Numbered from the stretch's first letter, positions 16,173 through 26,580 are shown. The stretch: 47,712 nucleotides of DNA from Pengzhenrongella frigida (GCF_004168625.1 NZ_SDWW01000037.1:1-47712), one strand, 5' to 3'. The notes: generated by a model from the letters alone, not told the origin. Numbers and translations: made by a program.

Positions 16173-17073
16173 CTCCGCGGCCCGTCACCCAGGCGGCGAC
16201 GTCGGGCACATCGGGGTGGGTCCAGGTGAAGCCGCTGTCGACCAGGGCGGTGGGCAGGGCGCGGACGGAGCCGAGGACCTCCTGGGCGAACTCCCCGAGG
16301 ACCAGCCGCACAGCGAATGCGGGCACCTTGATCACGGCGGGACGGTGGGCCGCCCGCGCGAGAGCGCTCGTGAGCTCGGCGTTGGTCGCCGGGTGCGGGG
16401 TGGTGAGGTTCACCGGACCCGCCACCGGCGCCTGCAGCAGGTGCACGATCGCGCGGACCTCGTCGACCAGGGAGATCCAGCTCCAGTACTGGCGGCCGGA
16501 GCCGAGCGGCCCACCGACGCCCAGGCGGACGATGGGCAGGAGCCGCCCGAGCGCTCCGCCGGAGGGCGCCATCACGATGCCGGAGCGGAGGTGCGCGACC
16601 CGGATCCCTGCGTCCTCGGCCGGGGAGGCCGCGCCTTCCCATGCCCGCACGATCCCGGCGAAGAAGGTGTCCCCGAGCGCCGAGGTCTCGTCCAGCACCT
16701 CGTCGCCACGGTCCGCATAGGTGCCGTACGCACCGATTCCCGAGGCCTGCAGCAGCACCGACGGCGGCGTGTCCATCCCCGCGATCGTGCTCGAGAGCAA
16801 CGACGTCGTGCGGGTGCGGGAGGTGAGCACGACCCGCTTGTACTTGTCCGTGAGCCGGTGGTCCGCGACGCCTGCCCCGGCGAGATTGATCACGGCGTCG
16901 GTGCCGGCGAGGTCGCGGGGGTCGAGACGACCCGCGTCGGGATCCCAGGCGATCTCGGTCGGACCCGACGGCGCGCGCCGCACGAGCCGGCGGACGTCAT
17001 GCCCGCCGCGCGTGAGCTCCGTGACCAGCGCGTTGCCGATCAGCCCGGACGATCCTGCGACGACGACCTGCAT
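16153..17073 (-). CDS. TIGR01777 family epimerase (SDR superfamily)
   Basis: A 306-residue NAD(P)-binding protein of the atypical extended short-chain dehydrogenase type. VVVAGSSGLIGNALV at the N-terminus is the glycine-rich cofactor loop, and INLAGAGVADHRLTDKYK is the TIGR01777 signature. The active-site tyrosine is probably in SGIGAYGTYADRGDE. The C-terminal domain ends with FTWTHPDVPDVAAW, typical of the family. The substrate is unknown. ATG 17073 is chosen because AAGGTG lies 6 bases before it; GTG 17082 would add three residues. It lies downstream of sucB on the same strand and may be cotranscribed with lpdA and sucB. Confidence 0.88.
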   Translation of the reverse strand: MQVVVAGSSGLIGNALVTELTRGGHDVRRLVRRAPSGPTEIAWDPDAGRLDPRDLAGTDAVINLAGAGVADHRLTDKYKRVVLTSRTRTTSLLSSTIAGMDTPPSVLLQASGIGAYGTYADRGDEVLDETSALGDTFFAGIVRAWEGAASPAEDAGIRVAHLRSGIVMAPSGGALGRLLPIVRLGVGGPLGSGRQYWSWISLVDEVRAIVHLLQAPVAGPVNLTTPHPATNAELTSALARAAHRPAVIKVPAFAVRLVLGEFAQEVLGSVRALPTALVDSGFTWTHPDVPDVAAWVTGRGVTPRSR

Positions 17074-17186
17074 GGTGGGCACCTTGGGTTCGGGCCGCGG
17101 ACGACGACCGTCCGCGCCCCGCCGGTCGAACGGACCGGGGAACGCGGACGGGCGGCGTCAGGGACGCTGGGCGAGCAGGCGAGGGG

Positions 17187-18935
17187 TCAGAGCCCGACTT
17201 CGGACTCGAACGCCCCTTCCTCGAGACGGTTCTTGACCGCGGTGAGGTATCGCGCGGCGTCGGCACCGTCGATCAGGCGGTGGTCGTACGACAGCGACAG
17301 GTAGACCATCGACCGGATCGCGATGATGTCGGACCCGTCCGCATCCTTGGCGATGACCGGGCGCTTGACGATCGTGCCGGTGCCGAGGATGGCCACCTGC
17401 GGGAGCGCGACGATCGGCGTGTCGATCAGCGCGCCGCCCGAACCGGTGTTGGTGATCGTGAACGTGCCACCCGTGAGGTCGTCCGGACCCACCTTGTTCA
17501 CGCGGGTGCGCGCGGCGAGGTCGGCGATCTTCCGGGCGATCCCGGCGAGGTTGAGGTCGCCGGCGTCCTTGATGACGGGCACGACCAGGCCGCGCTCGGT
17601 GTCGACCGCGATGCCGAGGTTCTCGGAGCCGTGGTAGATGATCTGGCTGCCGTCGATGCTCGCGTTGATCTTCGGGTAGGTCTTGAGCGTCTCGACGGCG
17701 GCCAGGGCGAAGAACGGGAGGAACGTGAGGTTCACGCCCTCGCGCGCCCGGAAGTCCGTCTTGGCCCTGGCCCGCAGGCGGGCCACCTTGGACACGTCCA
17801 CCTCGACGACGGTCGTGAGCTGGGCCGAGGTCTGCAGGGACTCGACGAGCCGGTCGGCGACCAGCTTGCGCAGCCGCGACATCTTCTCGGTCGTGCCTCG
17901 CAGCGGGGAGACGGCCACGGGCGCGGCCTTCGCCGGGGCCGTGGCGGCGGCGGGTGCCGGGGTGGCAGCAGCAGCAGCGGCGGCGGCCTCGGCCTTGGCA
18001 GCGGCCTCAAGGACGTCCTCCTTGCGGACGCGCCCTCCGACGCCGGTGCCGGTGATCGTGGCCAGGTCGACGCGCTTCTCCGCGGCGAGCTTGCGCACGA
18101 GCGGGGTGAGGTAGCTGCCGGACACCGTCGCGGCGGCGGCCGGGGCCGACGGAGCGACGTGCTGCGCCGGGGTTGCCACGGGTGCCGGGGCGGGAGCCGC
18201 GACCGGGGCCGGTGCGGCGGCCGGAGCAGCAACGGGGGCGGGAGCCGCGACCGGAGCGGGAGCGGCCACGGGGGCCGGCGCCACGGAAGCGGGAGCTGCC
18301 ACCGGTGCGGCGCCCGCGCCGAGCACCGCAAGGGCGGTGCCGACCGCGACGGTCTCGTCCTCCTGCACGAGGATCTGCTGGAGCGTGCCCGCGAACGGCG
18401 ACGGGATCTCGGTGTCGACCTTGTCCGTGGACACCTCGAGCAGCGGCTCGTCGACCGCGACGTCGTCGCCGACGGCCTTGAGCCACCGGGTGACGGTGCC
18501 CTCGGTCACGGACTCGCCGAGTGCCGGCATCGTCACCTGGACGCCGTCGGACGGGGCGGCGGCGGCCGGGGCGGGAGCAGCCTGCGGCGGTGCCACGGGC
18601 TCGGGCGCGACGGCGGCCGGCTCGGCGGCGGCAGGCGGTGCCTGCTCGACGGGCGGTGCTGCCTGCGCGGCGGGGGCGCCGCCGTCGGCCACGGCCGCGC
18701 CGGTGCCGATCACGGCGAGCGCGGTGCCGACCGCGACGGTCTCGTCCTCCTGGACGAGGATCTGCTCGAGCACGCCCGCGAAGGGCGACGGGATCTCGGT
18801 GTCGACCTTGTCGGTCGACACCTCGAGCAGGGGCTCGTCGATGGCGACGGTGTCCCCGATCGCCTTGAGCCAACGGGTAACGGTTCCCTCGGTGACGCTC
18901 TCACCGAGCGCCGGCATCTGCACGGAGTCAGCCAT
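17187..18935 (-). CDS. sucB: Dihydrolipoyl acyltransferase, E2 of 2-oxo acid dehydrogenase complex
   Basis: A 582-residue E2 subunit. Two lipoyl domains (about 5-77 and 134-205) carry the modified lysines K43 and K172 in [13 protein letters not shown] and are nearly identical to each other. They are joined by Ala/Pro-rich flexible linkers, the second with repeated APVA units. A peripheral subunit-binding domain (about 283-318, [15 protein letters not shown]) follows. The C-terminal catalytic domain contains [17 protein letters not shown], whose His and Asp are catalytic. In many actinobacteria this protein serves as the pyruvate dehydrogenase E2 despite the sucB name. It lies 29 bases after lpdA (E3), forming an E3-E2 operon. 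Confidence 0.95.
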   Translation of the reverse strand: MADSVQMPALGESVTEGTVTRWLKAIGDTVAIDEPLLEVSTDKVDTEIPSPFAGVLEQILVQEDETVAVGTALAVIGTGAAVADGGAPAAQAAPPVEQAPPAAAEPAAVAPEPVAPPQAAPAPAAAAPSDGVQVTMPALGESVTEGTVTRWLKAVGDDVAVDEPLLEVSTDKVDTEIPSPFAGTLQQILVQEDETVAVGTALAVLGAGAAPVAAPASVAPAPVAAPAPVAAPAPVAAPAAAPAPVAAPAPAPVATPAQHVAPSAPAAAATVSGSYLTPLVRKLAAEKRVDLATITGTGVGGRVRKEDVLEAAAKAEAAAAAAAATPAPAAATAPAKAAPVAVSPLRGTTEKMSRLRKLVADRLVESLQTSAQLTTVVEVDVSKVARLRARAKTDFRAREGVNLTFLPFFALAAVETLKTYPKINASIDGSQIIYHGSENLGIAVDTERGLVVPVIKDAGDLNLAGIARKIADLAARTRVNKVGPDDLTGGTFTITNTGSGGALIDTPIVALPQVAILGTGTIVKRPVIAKDADGSDIIAIRSMVYLSLSYDHRLIDGADAARYLTAVKNRLEEGAFESEVGL

Positions 18936-18964
18936 GACCGCTCGTGTCTCCTTCGATCGTGGGG

Positions 18965-20350
18965 TCAGTTGTGGGCGTGCAGCGGCTTGCCGGCCAGGGC
19001 CAGGAAGGCCTCGCCGAGCGCTTCGTTCTGGGTCGGGTGGGCGTGCACCAGGCTGGCGACGTCTTCCGGGTACGCCTCCCAGTTCACGATGAGCTGGCCT
19101 TCGCCGATGAGCTCACCGACGCGGGCGCCGATCATGTGCACCCCGATGACGGGGCCGTCCTTCTGGCGGACCAGCTTGACGAAACCTGTCGTGCCCAGGA
19201 TCTGGCTCTTGCCGTTGCCGCCCAGGTTGTACTCGAGCACCTCGACGGCGTCGTCCCCGTGGATCTCCTTGGCCTTGGCCTCGGTCAGACCCACCGAGGC
19301 GACCTCGGGGTCGGAGTAGGTGACGCGCGGGATGCCGGACTCGAGGATGGACACGGGCGCCAGGCCCGCGATCTCCTCGGCGACGAAGATGCCCTGCGCG
19401 AACCCGCGGTGCGCGAGCTGCAGGCCGGGCACGATGTCGCCGACGGCGTAGATGTTGCCGACACCGGTGTGCAGGCGCTCGTTGGTGATGACGAAGCCGC
19501 GGTCGAGGGTCAGACCCTGGTCCTCGTACCCGAGACCGGCCGTGCTCGGTCCGCGGCCGACGGCGACGAGCAGCAGCTCGGCGTCGAACGTCTTGCCGTC
19601 CTCGAGCGAGACGTGCACGCCGGCGTCGTCCTGCGTGACGCCCGCGAAGCGGACCCCGAGGTTGAAGTTGATGCCGCGCTTGCGGAACGCCCGCTCGAAC
19701 GCCTTGCACAGCGCGAGGTCCTCGTTCGGGACGAGGTGGGGGAGCGCCTCGATGATCGTGACGTCCGTCCCGAAGGACTTCCAGACGCTCGCGAACTCCG
19801 AGCCGATCACGCCGCCACCGAGCACGACCACGGACTTCGGCACGTAGTCGAGCTGCAGCGCCTGGTCGGACGTGATGACCCGCCCGCCGATCTCGAGACC
19901 GGGGAGCGACCGGGCGTAGGAGCCGGTGCCGAGCACGATGTTCCGGCCGGTGATGCGCTCACCGTTGACCTCGACGGCGTCGGGGGCGACGAGCTTGCCC
20001 CAGCCCTCGAAGACGGTGACCTTGCGCGACTTCACGAGTCCCTGCAGGCCCTTGTAGAGCCGGGCGACGACGCCGTCCTTGTACGCGTTCACGCCGGTCA
20101 TGTCGATCCGGTCGAGGGTGGTGTGCACCCCGACGTGGGCACCCTCGCGGGCGTTGTCGGCGAGCTCGGCCGCGTGCAGCAGCGCCTTGGTCGGGATGCA
20201 GCCGTTGTGCAGGCAGGTCCCGCCGAGCTTGCCTCCCTCGACCAGGGCCACGCTCAGGCCGAGTTCTGCGCCGCGCAGCGCGGTGGCGTACCCGCCGCTG
20301 CCTCCGCCCAGGACCACGATGTCAAAAACGGTGCCGTTCGTGTCGGCCAC
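18965..20350 (-). CDS. lpdA: Dihydrolipoyl dehydrogenase (E3)
   Basis: A 461-residue FAD-containing enzyme that reoxidises the dihydrolipoyl groups of SucB with NAD+. FAD is bound by [20 protein letters not shown] near the N-terminus. The redox-active disulfide is in [13 protein letters not shown]. The NAD-binding loop is [16 protein letters not shown], and the C-terminal interface carries the catalytic [13 protein letters not shown] histidine and glutamate. It starts with GTG after a strong GGAGGAG ribosome-binding site, so the transcript has a leader, unlike many neighbours. A 17-base inverted repeat (20389-20450) lies upstream and could be regulatory. Confidence 0.97.
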   Translation of the reverse strand: MADTNGTVFDIVVLGGGSGGYATALRGAELGLSVALVEGGKLGGTCLHNGCIPTKALLHAAELADNAREGAHVGVHTTLDRIDMTGVNAYKDGVVARLYKGLQGLVKSRKVTVFEGWGKLVAPDAVEVNGERITGRNIVLGTGSYARSLPGLEIGGRVITSDQALQLDYVPKSVVVLGGGVIGSEFASVWKSFGTDVTIIEALPHLVPNEDLALCKAFERAFRKRGINFNLGVRFAGVTQDDAGVHVSLEDGKTFDAELLLVAVGRGPSTAGLGYEDQGLTLDRGFVITNERLHTGVGNIYAVGDIVPGLQLAHRGFAQGIFVAEEIAGLAPVSILESGIPRVTYSDPEVASVGLTEAKAKEIHGDDAVEVLEYNLGGNGKSQILGTTGFVKLVRQKDGPVIGVHMIGARVGELIGEGQLIVNWEAYPEDVASLVHAHPTQNEALGEAFLALAGKPLHAHN

Positions 20351-20388
20351 GTGTCACTCCTCCGGCGCAGGCTGTGGGGTTCTTTCGA

Positions 20389-20450
20389 ATACTCGCGGCC
20401 CATCCTGTCACCGCCCGGGCCTTGCCCCTAACCGGATGGGGGTCGAGTAT
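20389..20450. promoter_or_regulatory. Imperfect inverted repeat upstream of lpdA
   Basis: ATACTCGCGGCCCATCC (20389-20405) and GGATGGGGGTCGAGTAT (20434-20450) are complementary at 14 of 17 positions, with a 28-base spacer. The position, 39-100 bases upstream of lpdA, suggests a pair of regulator sites or a structured leader. No regulator is identified. Confidence 0.5.
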
Positions 20451-20525
20451 GTGTGAGCCTCAGAACATTCATCCCATGACTTGACCGGCGCTCGGAACCT
20501 TCAGCGTTCGCCCAGGCACGGCCGC

Positions 20526-20531
20526 TATTCT
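20526..20531 (+). promoter_or_regulatory. -10 of leaderless promoter, small conserved gene
   Basis: TATTCT lies 6 bases before the ATG at 20538, with no ribosome-binding site. Confidence 0.55.
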
Positions 20532-20537
20532 GGGCCG

Positions 20538-20948
20538 ATGGCTCTGTTCTTCCGACGTCAGCGCACCTCTGACGCGACCGCTCAGCCGTCGGCGCGCGAG
20601 GCGCAACAGGCCACCGTCGACCATTTCCGGGAGTTCGTCCGCACCCAGGTCGGCGTCGAGGCCTATCTCGAACCCGTCACGAGCTCGACGCCGATGACGC
20701 TCATGCTGATCGCGACCTCGGGGGAGTGGACCAGGCGCAAGGTGCCTGACGCCCGCGCCGCGCACTCCCTCGCGCACGACCTGGGCATCCCGATCTACGA
20801 CGTGCACCGCACGGGCTACCCGCAGCGGATGCGCGACTGGAGCAGCCGCCAACGCATCCTCGCCAAGCGCGCCCGACAGGCGAGGACGTCGCCGGGTTCA
20901 CAGCCCGTGCGGGCGGATCCCGGCGACGTCGGTCGCACCGGCTTCTAG
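20538..20948 (+). CDS. Conserved hypothetical protein between lpdA and pepA
   Basis: A 136-residue soluble protein of unknown function. The N-terminus MALFFRRQR is hydrophobic then basic. A compact domain (about 20-105) includes VDHFREFVRTQVGVEAYLEP, then GEWTRRKVPDARAAHSLAHDLGIPIYDVHRTGYPQRM, and the C-terminal 30 residues look disordered. Similar proteins lie at this position in other actinobacteria, as I recall, sometimes labelled oxidoreductase without support. The start is set by the leaderless -10; an upstream in-frame start at 20481 would place that -10 inside the gene. Confidence 0.75.
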   Translation: MALFFRRQRTSDATAQPSAREAQQATVDHFREFVRTQVGVEAYLEPVTSSTPMTLMLIATSGEWTRRKVPDARAAHSLAHDLGIPIYDVHRTGYPQRMRDWSSRQRILAKRARQARTSPGSQPVRADPGDVGRTGF

Positions 20949-20970
20949 CGGCGACTCGGCTTCTCGCGAC

Positions 20971-20990
20971 GTCGCCCCTCGCGGGGCGGC
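20971..20990. terminator. Possible hairpin between convergent genes
   Basis: CGCCCC (20973-20978) and GGGGCG (20983-20988) form a short stem with a TCGC loop between the conserved small gene and pepA. There is no U-tract. Confidence 0.35.
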
Positions 20991-21003
20991 GTGCCCGCTC
21001 GGA

Positions 21004-22503
21004 CTACTTCTTCGCTGCGACCTTCGCCGCGCGCGCCTCGATGACCGCGAGCATCGTCCGGACACCGACTCCGGTGCCACCCACGGACGTGTAGCCGTGC
21101 GCGGCCTTCTCGTTGTACGCGGGGCCGGCGATGTCGAGGTGGGCCCACGGCGTCGATCCGACGAACTCCTTCAGGAAGAGCCCGGCGGTGAGCATCCCGC
21201 CCCACCGGTCGCTGATGTTGGCCAGATCGGCGAACTTCGAGTTCAGCCCCGGGCGCAGGTCCTCGGGCAGCGGCATCGGCCAGAACTGCTCGCCGGCGAC
21301 GCCCGCGGCGTCGATGACCTCGGCGCGCACGTCGTCGGTGCCCATCACCGCGGACACGCGATTGCCGAGGGCGACCATCTGGGCGCCGGTGAGCGTCGCG
21401 ATGTCGAGCACGACGTCGGGCTTCTCCTCGACGGCGGCCACCAGGCCATCGGCCAGGACCAGGCGGCCCTCGGCGTCGGTGTTGAGGACCTCCACGGTCT
21501 TGCCGCCGCGGATGGTGATGACGTCCGACGGCCGCTGGGCCGAGCCCGACGGCATGTTCTCCGCGATGCAGAGCCAGCCGGTCACGGCGACGGGCAGCTC
21601 GAGCCGGGCCGCTGCGATCACGGTGTGCAGCACGGCGGCGGCACCGGACATGTCCGACTTCATCGCCTCCATGCCGGCCGCGGGCTTGATCGAGATGCCG
21701 CCCGAGTCGAACGTGATGCCCTTGCCGACCAGCGCGACCTTCGCCGACGGACGCGAGGGGGCGTAGCTGAGCTTCACCAGGCGCGGTCCGCGGGCCGAAC
21801 CCTGCCCGACGGCGAGGATGCCGCCGTACCCGCCGGCCGCGAGCGCCTTCTCGTCGAGCACGGTGACCTTGACGCTGGTGCCCTTGGCCGCGGCCTTGGC
21901 CAGGTCGGCGAAGGCCTCCGGGAACAGGTCGTTCGGCGCGGCGTTGATCAGGTCGCGCGTGGCGTGGACCGCGGCGGCGATCGCCTCGGCGCGGGCGACC
22001 GCGGCCTTGGCCGCACCCTCGCGCACGAGCGGGGTGACGATCTCGAGCGCGGTGGGCGGGGCGGACTTGGCGGCCGCCTTCGCGTCGCGGTAGCGCGTGT
22101 AGGAGTAGGCCCCGAGCAGGGCGCCCTCCACCACGGCCGCGAGCAGCTCGACGTCGTCGGCCGGCAGGGCCAGCGCGACCGACTCCGCACCGGCGAGCTC
22201 GCGCGTGGCGGCACCGGCCGCGCGGCGCAGGGTCTCGGCGGAGTAGCGGTCGGTCTTGGCGCCCAGACCCGTCAGGACGAGCACGGGCGCGGCGATCTCG
22301 CCGGCGGTCGGGACCTTGCGGACCTCGTCGGCGGCTCCCGTGATGCCGAGGGTCACCGCCGCCCGCAGGATGTGGTTGCGCAGCGCGGCGGGCAGCGCGT
22401 CGGCGGACACGAGCACGACGCCGTCGTCGGTGGTGGCCGTCGCGACGACGAGGGCGTCGGCAGCGAGGCGGGCGGGGTCTTTGGCAGTCAGGGTCAGTGG
22501 CAC
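21004..22503 (-). CDS. pepA: Leucyl aminopeptidase (M17 family)
   Basis: A 499-residue cytosolic di-metal aminopeptidase that removes N-terminal residues, normally as a hexamer. The catalytic C-terminal domain begins near residue 180. VGKGITFDSGGISIKPAAGM holds the metal-binding lysine and aspartate, MKSDMSGAAAV follows, and NTDAEGRLVLAD is the M17 signature. The N-terminal macro-like domain is more divergent and Ala-rich. The start is GTG at 22503. A TACCAT -10 element 6 bases upstream suggests a leaderless message. Confidence 0.96.
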   Translation of the reverse strand: MPLTLTAKDPARLAADALVVATATTDDGVVLVSADALPAALRNHILRAAVTLGITGAADEVRKVPTAGEIAAPVLVLTGLGAKTDRYSAETLRRAAGAATRELAGAESVALALPADDVELLAAVVEGALLGAYSYTRYRDAKAAAKSAPPTALEIVTPLVREGAAKAAVARAEAIAAAVHATRDLINAAPNDLFPEAFADLAKAAAKGTSVKVTVLDEKALAAGGYGGILAVGQGSARGPRLVKLSYAPSRPSAKVALVGKGITFDSGGISIKPAAGMEAMKSDMSGAAAVLHTVIAAARLELPVAVTGWLCIAENMPSGSAQRPSDVITIRGGKTVEVLNTDAEGRLVLADGLVAAVEEKPDVVLDIATLTGAQMVALGNRVSAVMGTDDVRAEVIDAAGVAGEQFWPMPLPEDLRPGLNSKFADLANISDRWGGMLTAGLFLKEFVGSTPWAHLDIAGPAYNEKAAHGYTSVGGTGVGVRTMLAVIEARAAKVAAKK

Positions 22504-22509
22504 CTCTCG

Positions 22510-22515
22510 ATGGTA
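22510..22515 (-). promoter_or_regulatory. -10 of leaderless promoter, pepA
   Basis: TACCAT on the minus strand, 6 bases before the pepA GTG start. Confidence 0.5.
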
Positions 22516-22592
22516 GTCGCCCGGCGCGCGGCTGCCATGGGTGCGTGGTGGGCGTCACCACCGGACGGCGGCTGTCGCGCGGGTGCCGCCAC

Positions 22593-22598
22593 TAGCCT
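22593..22598 (+). promoter_or_regulatory. -10 of leaderless promoter, membrane-protein gene pair
   Basis: TAGCCT lies 7 bases before the GTG at 22606. Confidence 0.45.
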
Positions 22599-22605
22599 GT
22601 GGACC

Positions 22606-22965
22606 GTGGTCATCCCCCTCGCGCTCACCGTCGTGATCCTCGCGCTCGCGCTGGCGGCGTGGGCCGGGGTCTTCGCGGTGCGTGACCGCGCCGTCGTGCT
22701 CCGTCAGCTGTGGGGTGCGGCCGTGGTCGAGGGTGCCCTCCTCGTCCAGGCGGTGGTCGCGATCGTCGTCGCCGTCTCCGGGACGCAGGTCCACGACGCC
22801 GTGACGTTCTGGGGGTATGTCGCGTGCTCCCTGATCGTCCTGCCGATCGCCGCCGCCTGGGCGTTCGCCGAGCGGACCCGCTGGAGCTCGGTGGTGCTGG
22901 TGGTCGCGGCAGTGACTGTCGCGTTCCTCCAGTGGCGGCTGCTCCAGATCTGGGGCGCGGCATGA
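22606..22965 (+). CDS. Small integral membrane protein, hypothetical
   Basis: A 119-residue protein with about four hydrophobic spans: an N-terminal helix from residue 1, then spans near 35-55, 65-85 and 92-112. I do not recognise the family. The GTG start follows a -10 element by 7 bases. The stop overlaps the next ATG by 4 bases (ATGA), so the two membrane proteins are probably made together and may interact. Confidence 0.65.
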   Translation: MVIPLALTVVILALALAAWAGVFAVRDRAVVLRQLWGAAVVEGALLVQAVVAIVVAVSGTQVHDAVTFWGYVACSLIVLPIAAAWAFAERTRWSSVVLVVAAVTVAFLQWRLLQIWGAA

Positions 22966-23399
22966 GCGCGCCGAGCGCGACGGCCGCATCGACGGCGCGG
23001 GGGCCGGGGCGCGTGCTCGTGGCCGTCTATGCCGTGTTCGCACTCGCCGCCAGCGCGCGGGCGGGGGTGCAGCTCGTGCGGGACTGGCACGAGGCCCCGC
23101 TCGCGTACGCGCTGTCGGGGCTGGCCGCCGTCGTGTACGTCGTGGCGACCCTCGCCCTGGCCCGGGGCTGGCGCGTCGTCGCGACCGCGGCCGTCAGCGT
23201 CGAGCTGGTCGGGGTGCTCGTGGTCGGCGCGTTCTCGCTCGCGGACCCGGCCGCCTTCCCGCGTGCCACCGTCTGGTCGGCGTTCGGGCAGGGGTACGGC
23301 TACGTGCCGCTCGTGCTGCCGCTGCTCGGCCTGCTCTGGCTCCGGCACACGCGGCCGCGGCCGACGGAACCCGCGCGGTCGACCTTCGAGCCGGCGTGA
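22962..23399 (+). CDS. Integral membrane protein, hypothetical
   Basis: A 145-residue protein with four predicted membrane helices (about 18-38, 48-68, 70-92 and 108-128) and a Pro/Arg-rich cytoplasmic tail. It resembles small actinobacterial integral membrane proteins found upstream of pyrD, whose function is unknown. It overlaps the preceding gene by 4 bases. pyrD starts 74 bases later with its own probable promoter. Confidence 0.7.
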   Translation: MSAPSATAASTARGPGRVLVAVYAVFALAASARAGVQLVRDWHEAPLAYALSGLAAVVYVVATLALARGWRVVATAAVSVELVGVLVVGAFSLADPAAFPRATVWSAFGQGYGYVPLVLPLLGLLWLRHTRPRPTEPARSTFEPA

Positions 23400-23460
23400 C
23401 CCGTGCGGGCGCGACCCGCGCAGTGGTGAACGCAGGCCCCCGATCCCTGCCCGCGACGGC

Positions 23461-23466
23461 TAAGTT
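23461..23466 (+). promoter_or_regulatory. -10 of leaderless promoter, pyrD
   Basis: TAAGTT lies 7 bases before the GTG at 23474 and supports this start over an in-frame ATG-like start 78 bases upstream. Confidence 0.5.
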
Positions 23467-23473
23467 GGGCGGC

Positions 23474-24532
23474 GTGTACCCCCTTCTCTTCAACCTCGTC
23501 TTCCGTCGGATGGACCCCGAGCGCGCGCATGAGATCGGCTTCCGGGCCATCCGGGCCGCGGCCGCCGTGCCGCCGCTCGCCGCCGTCCTGCGCCGCGCGC
23601 TCGCGCCGGGTGCGGGCGCCCGCGTACGCGCGTTGGGGATCGACTTCCCGGCGCCGTTCGGCGTCGCGGCGGGCTTCGACAAGAACGCCGTCGCGGTCCG
23701 CGGGCTGACGATGCTCGGGTTCGGCTTCGTCGAGGTCGGCACGATCACCGCGCACGGGCAGCCCGGGAACCCTAAGCCGCGGCTGTGGCGGGTGCTCGAC
23801 GAGCGTGCGATCCGCAACCGGATGGGCTTCAACAACGAGGGCGCCGCGGCGGTCGCCGCCCGGCTGCGTCGCCTGCGGGCCACCCCAGCCGGGCGGGCGC
23901 TCGTCGTCGGGGTCAACATCGGCAAGACCAAGGTGACGCCCGCGGCCGACGCCGCCGCCGACTACGCGACGAGCGCGGGACTCCTCGCCCCATACGCGGA
24001 CTACCTGGTCGTCAACGTCTCGTCCCCGAACACCCCCGGCCTGCGCGACCTGCAGTCGGTCGATGCGCTGCGCCCGATCCTCGTGGCGGTCCGGGCCGCG
24101 GCCGACGCCGCGCCGTCGCCCCGCGGGTCCGGCGTCCGCGTCCCGCTGCTCGTCAAGATCGCTCCCGACCTGTCCGACGACGACATCGACGCGATCGCCG
24201 ACCTCGCGACCGAGCTGGGCCTGGACGGTGTGGTGGCGGTGAACACGACGATCGCGCACAGCTACGGCGAGGGCGGGCTGTCGGGCCCGCCGGTCTTCGA
24301 GCGCGGGCTCGACGTCGTGGCCCGGCTGCGGACCCGGCTCGGGCCCGCGCCGGTGATCATCGGCGTCGGCGGCATCTCGACGCCGGCCGACGCGCGCGAG
24401 TACCTCGCGGTCGGCGCCACGCTGGTGCAGGGCTACACCGGGTTCATCTACCGCGGGCCGTTCTGGGCCGCACGGATCAACCGGGCGCTCGCAGCCGACG
24501 GCGCGCAGCGCACCGATCCGGTGACGGCATGA
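23474..24532 (+). CDS. pyrD: Dihydroorotate dehydrogenase (quinone), class 2
   Basis: A 352-residue FMN enzyme that oxidises dihydroorotate to orotate in pyrimidine synthesis and passes electrons to the quinone pool at the membrane. The class 2 N-terminal extension ([20 protein letters not shown]) forms the membrane-associated helices. [10 protein letters not shown], then NRMGFNNEG, then [15 protein letters not shown] (with the class 2 catalytic serine) and the FMN-phosphate loop [12 protein letters not shown] follow. The GTG at 23474 gives the usual family N-terminus. The stop overlaps the next ATG by 4 bases. Confidence 0.96.
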   Translation: MYPLLFNLVFRRMDPERAHEIGFRAIRAAAAVPPLAAVLRRALAPGAGARVRALGIDFPAPFGVAAGFDKNAVAVRGLTMLGFGFVEVGTITAHGQPGNPKPRLWRVLDERAIRNRMGFNNEGAAAVAARLRRLRATPAGRALVVGVNIGKTKVTPAADAAADYATSAGLLAPYADYLVVNVSSPNTPGLRDLQSVDALRPILVAVRAAADAAPSPRGSGVRVPLLVKIAPDLSDDDIDAIADLATELGLDGVVAVNTTIAHSYGEGGLSGPPVFERGLDVVARLRTRLGPAPVIIGVGGISTPADAREYLAVGATLVQGYTGFIYRGPFWAARINRALAADGAQRTDPVTA

Positions 24533-24734
24533 TCCGCGCGCAGTGGGAGTGGGCGCTCGAGGACGCAGCCGGCGTGCGTCTCGACCGCCCGATCAGCCCC
24601 GTGTTCGGCAACCAGTTCGACGCCGAGCAGTGGCTGGGGGAGAACTGGCGCGACCTCGCCAAGCAGTCCGCCGCCGTCGCGCGCCTCCTGCACGACGGCG
24701 TCCAGGCCGCGGCGCCCGTCACCCTCCGGATCCC

Positions 24735-24738
<4 letters not shown>
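24529..24738 (+). CDS. Small conserved hypothetical protein downstream of pyrD
   Basis: A 69-residue soluble protein, [18 protein letters not shown] to VTLRIP, with several tryptophans and no membrane segment. It is coupled on both sides by 4-base overlaps (ATGA with pyrD and GTGA with the next gene), so it is probably real. Similar short WEW-rich proteins occur in actinobacteria as I recall, with no known function. Confidence 0.7.
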
Positions 24739-25493
<755 letters not shown>

Positions 25494-25511
25494 GCACCGC
25501 CCGCTCCCGGC

Positions 25512-25552
25512 CGCGCTGGTCCGGGAGTCGCAGGACTCTCCGGACCAGCGCG
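25512..25552. terminator. Long hairpin between convergent genes
   Basis: A 13-bp stem (25512-25524 with 25540-25552), one bulged T (25539), a further 5-bp stem and a GCAG loop lie between the YczE-like gene and the aldo/keto reductase. There is no U-tract on either side, but strength and position suit a bidirectional terminator. Confidence 0.7.
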
Positions 25553-25566
25553 CCGGCGCGTGAGCC

Positions 25567-26580
25567 TCAGACCGGGCGGGTCTGCGGCGCGGTGCGCGCG
25601 GTCATGGCCGCATCGCGCACGACGGCGTCGCCGAGCACCTCGTCGATGCGGGCCAGCAGCTCCGCCGGGATCGTCACGCCCGACGCCTTCGCGTTCTCGA
25701 CGACCTGCTCCGGCCGGGAGGCGCCGATCAGGGCCGCCGCGACGTTGTCGTTCTGCAGCACCCACGCCACCGCGAGCTGCGCGAGGGACAGGTCGAGCTC
25801 CGCGGCGATCGGGCGCAGGCCCTGCACCCGGGCCAGGACGTCGTCGTTCATGAACCGCTTGATCATGTTCGCGCCGCCCTTCTCGTCGGTCGCACGCGAA
25901 CCGGCCGGCAGCGGCTGACCGGGCACGTACTTGCCGGTGAGCACGCCCTGGGCGACGGGCGACCACACGATCTGAGACATGCCGAGCTCGCGTGACGTCG
26001 GGACGACCTCGGGCTCGATCACGCGCCACAGCATCGAGTACTGCGGCTGGCTGGAGATGAGCTGGAACCCGAGCTCCTTGCTCAACGCGTGGCCCGCGCG
26101 GATCTGGTCGGCCGTCCATTCGCTGACGCCGATGTAGAGCGCCTTGCCCTGCCGGACGATGTCGGCGAACGCCTGCATCGTCTCGGCGAGCGGGGTCTCG
26201 GTGTCGTACCGGTGGGCCTGGTACAGGTCCACGTAGTCGGTCCGCAGGCGCCGCAGCGAGCCGTCGATCGACTCCATGATGTGCTTGCGCGACAGCCCGC
26301 AGTCGTTCGGGCCGCCGGGGCCGGTCGGCCAGTACACCTTGGTGAAGATCTCGGTCGACTCGCGGCGCACCCCCGCCAGCGCCTCGCCGAGCACGGTTTC
26401 CGCCGCGGTGTTCGCGTAGACGTCCGCGGTGTCGAAGCTCGTGATGCCGACGTCGAGCGCGGCGCGCACGCACGCCTTCGCGGCGTCGTTCTCCACCTGC
26501 GAGCCGTGCGTGAGCCAGTTGCCGTAGGTGATCTCGGAGATCTTCAGACCGGAGTTGCCAAGGTAGCGATGGTTAACCAT
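25567..26580 (-). CDS. Aldo/keto reductase
   Basis: A 337-residue NADPH-dependent oxidoreductase with the (beta/alpha)8 fold. The catalytic tetrad is visible as D50 and Y55 (FDTADVYANT), K81 (IFTKVYWP) and H123 (DLYQAHRYD). The C-terminal cofactor segment is ALIGASRPEQVVEN. It looks like the voltage-gated potassium-channel beta-subunit/YghZ branch. The natural substrate is unknown. A leaderless -10 (TAGGGT) lies 6 bases before the ATG. Confidence 0.93.
   Translation of the reverse strand: MVNHRYLGNSGLKISEITYGNWLTHGSQVENDAAKACVRAALDVGITSFDTADVYANTAAETVLGEALAGVRRESTEIFTKVYWPTGPGGPNDCGLSRKHIMESIDGSLRRLRTDYVDLYQAHRYDTETPLAETMQAFADIVRQGKALYIGVSEWTADQIRAGHALSKELGFQLISSQPQYSMLWRVIEPEVVPTSRELGMSQIVWSPVAQGVLTGKYVPGQPLPAGSRATDEKGGANMIKRFMNDDVLARVQGLRPIAAELDLSLAQLAVAWVLQNDNVAAALIGASRPEQVVENAKASGVTIPAELLARIDEVLGDAVVRDAAMTARTAPQTRPV

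Noticed and set aside
17280-19319. A 679-codon plus-strand frame over sucB
   Set aside because: Antisense shadow of the repetitive sucB coding sequence; it has no recognisable domain.
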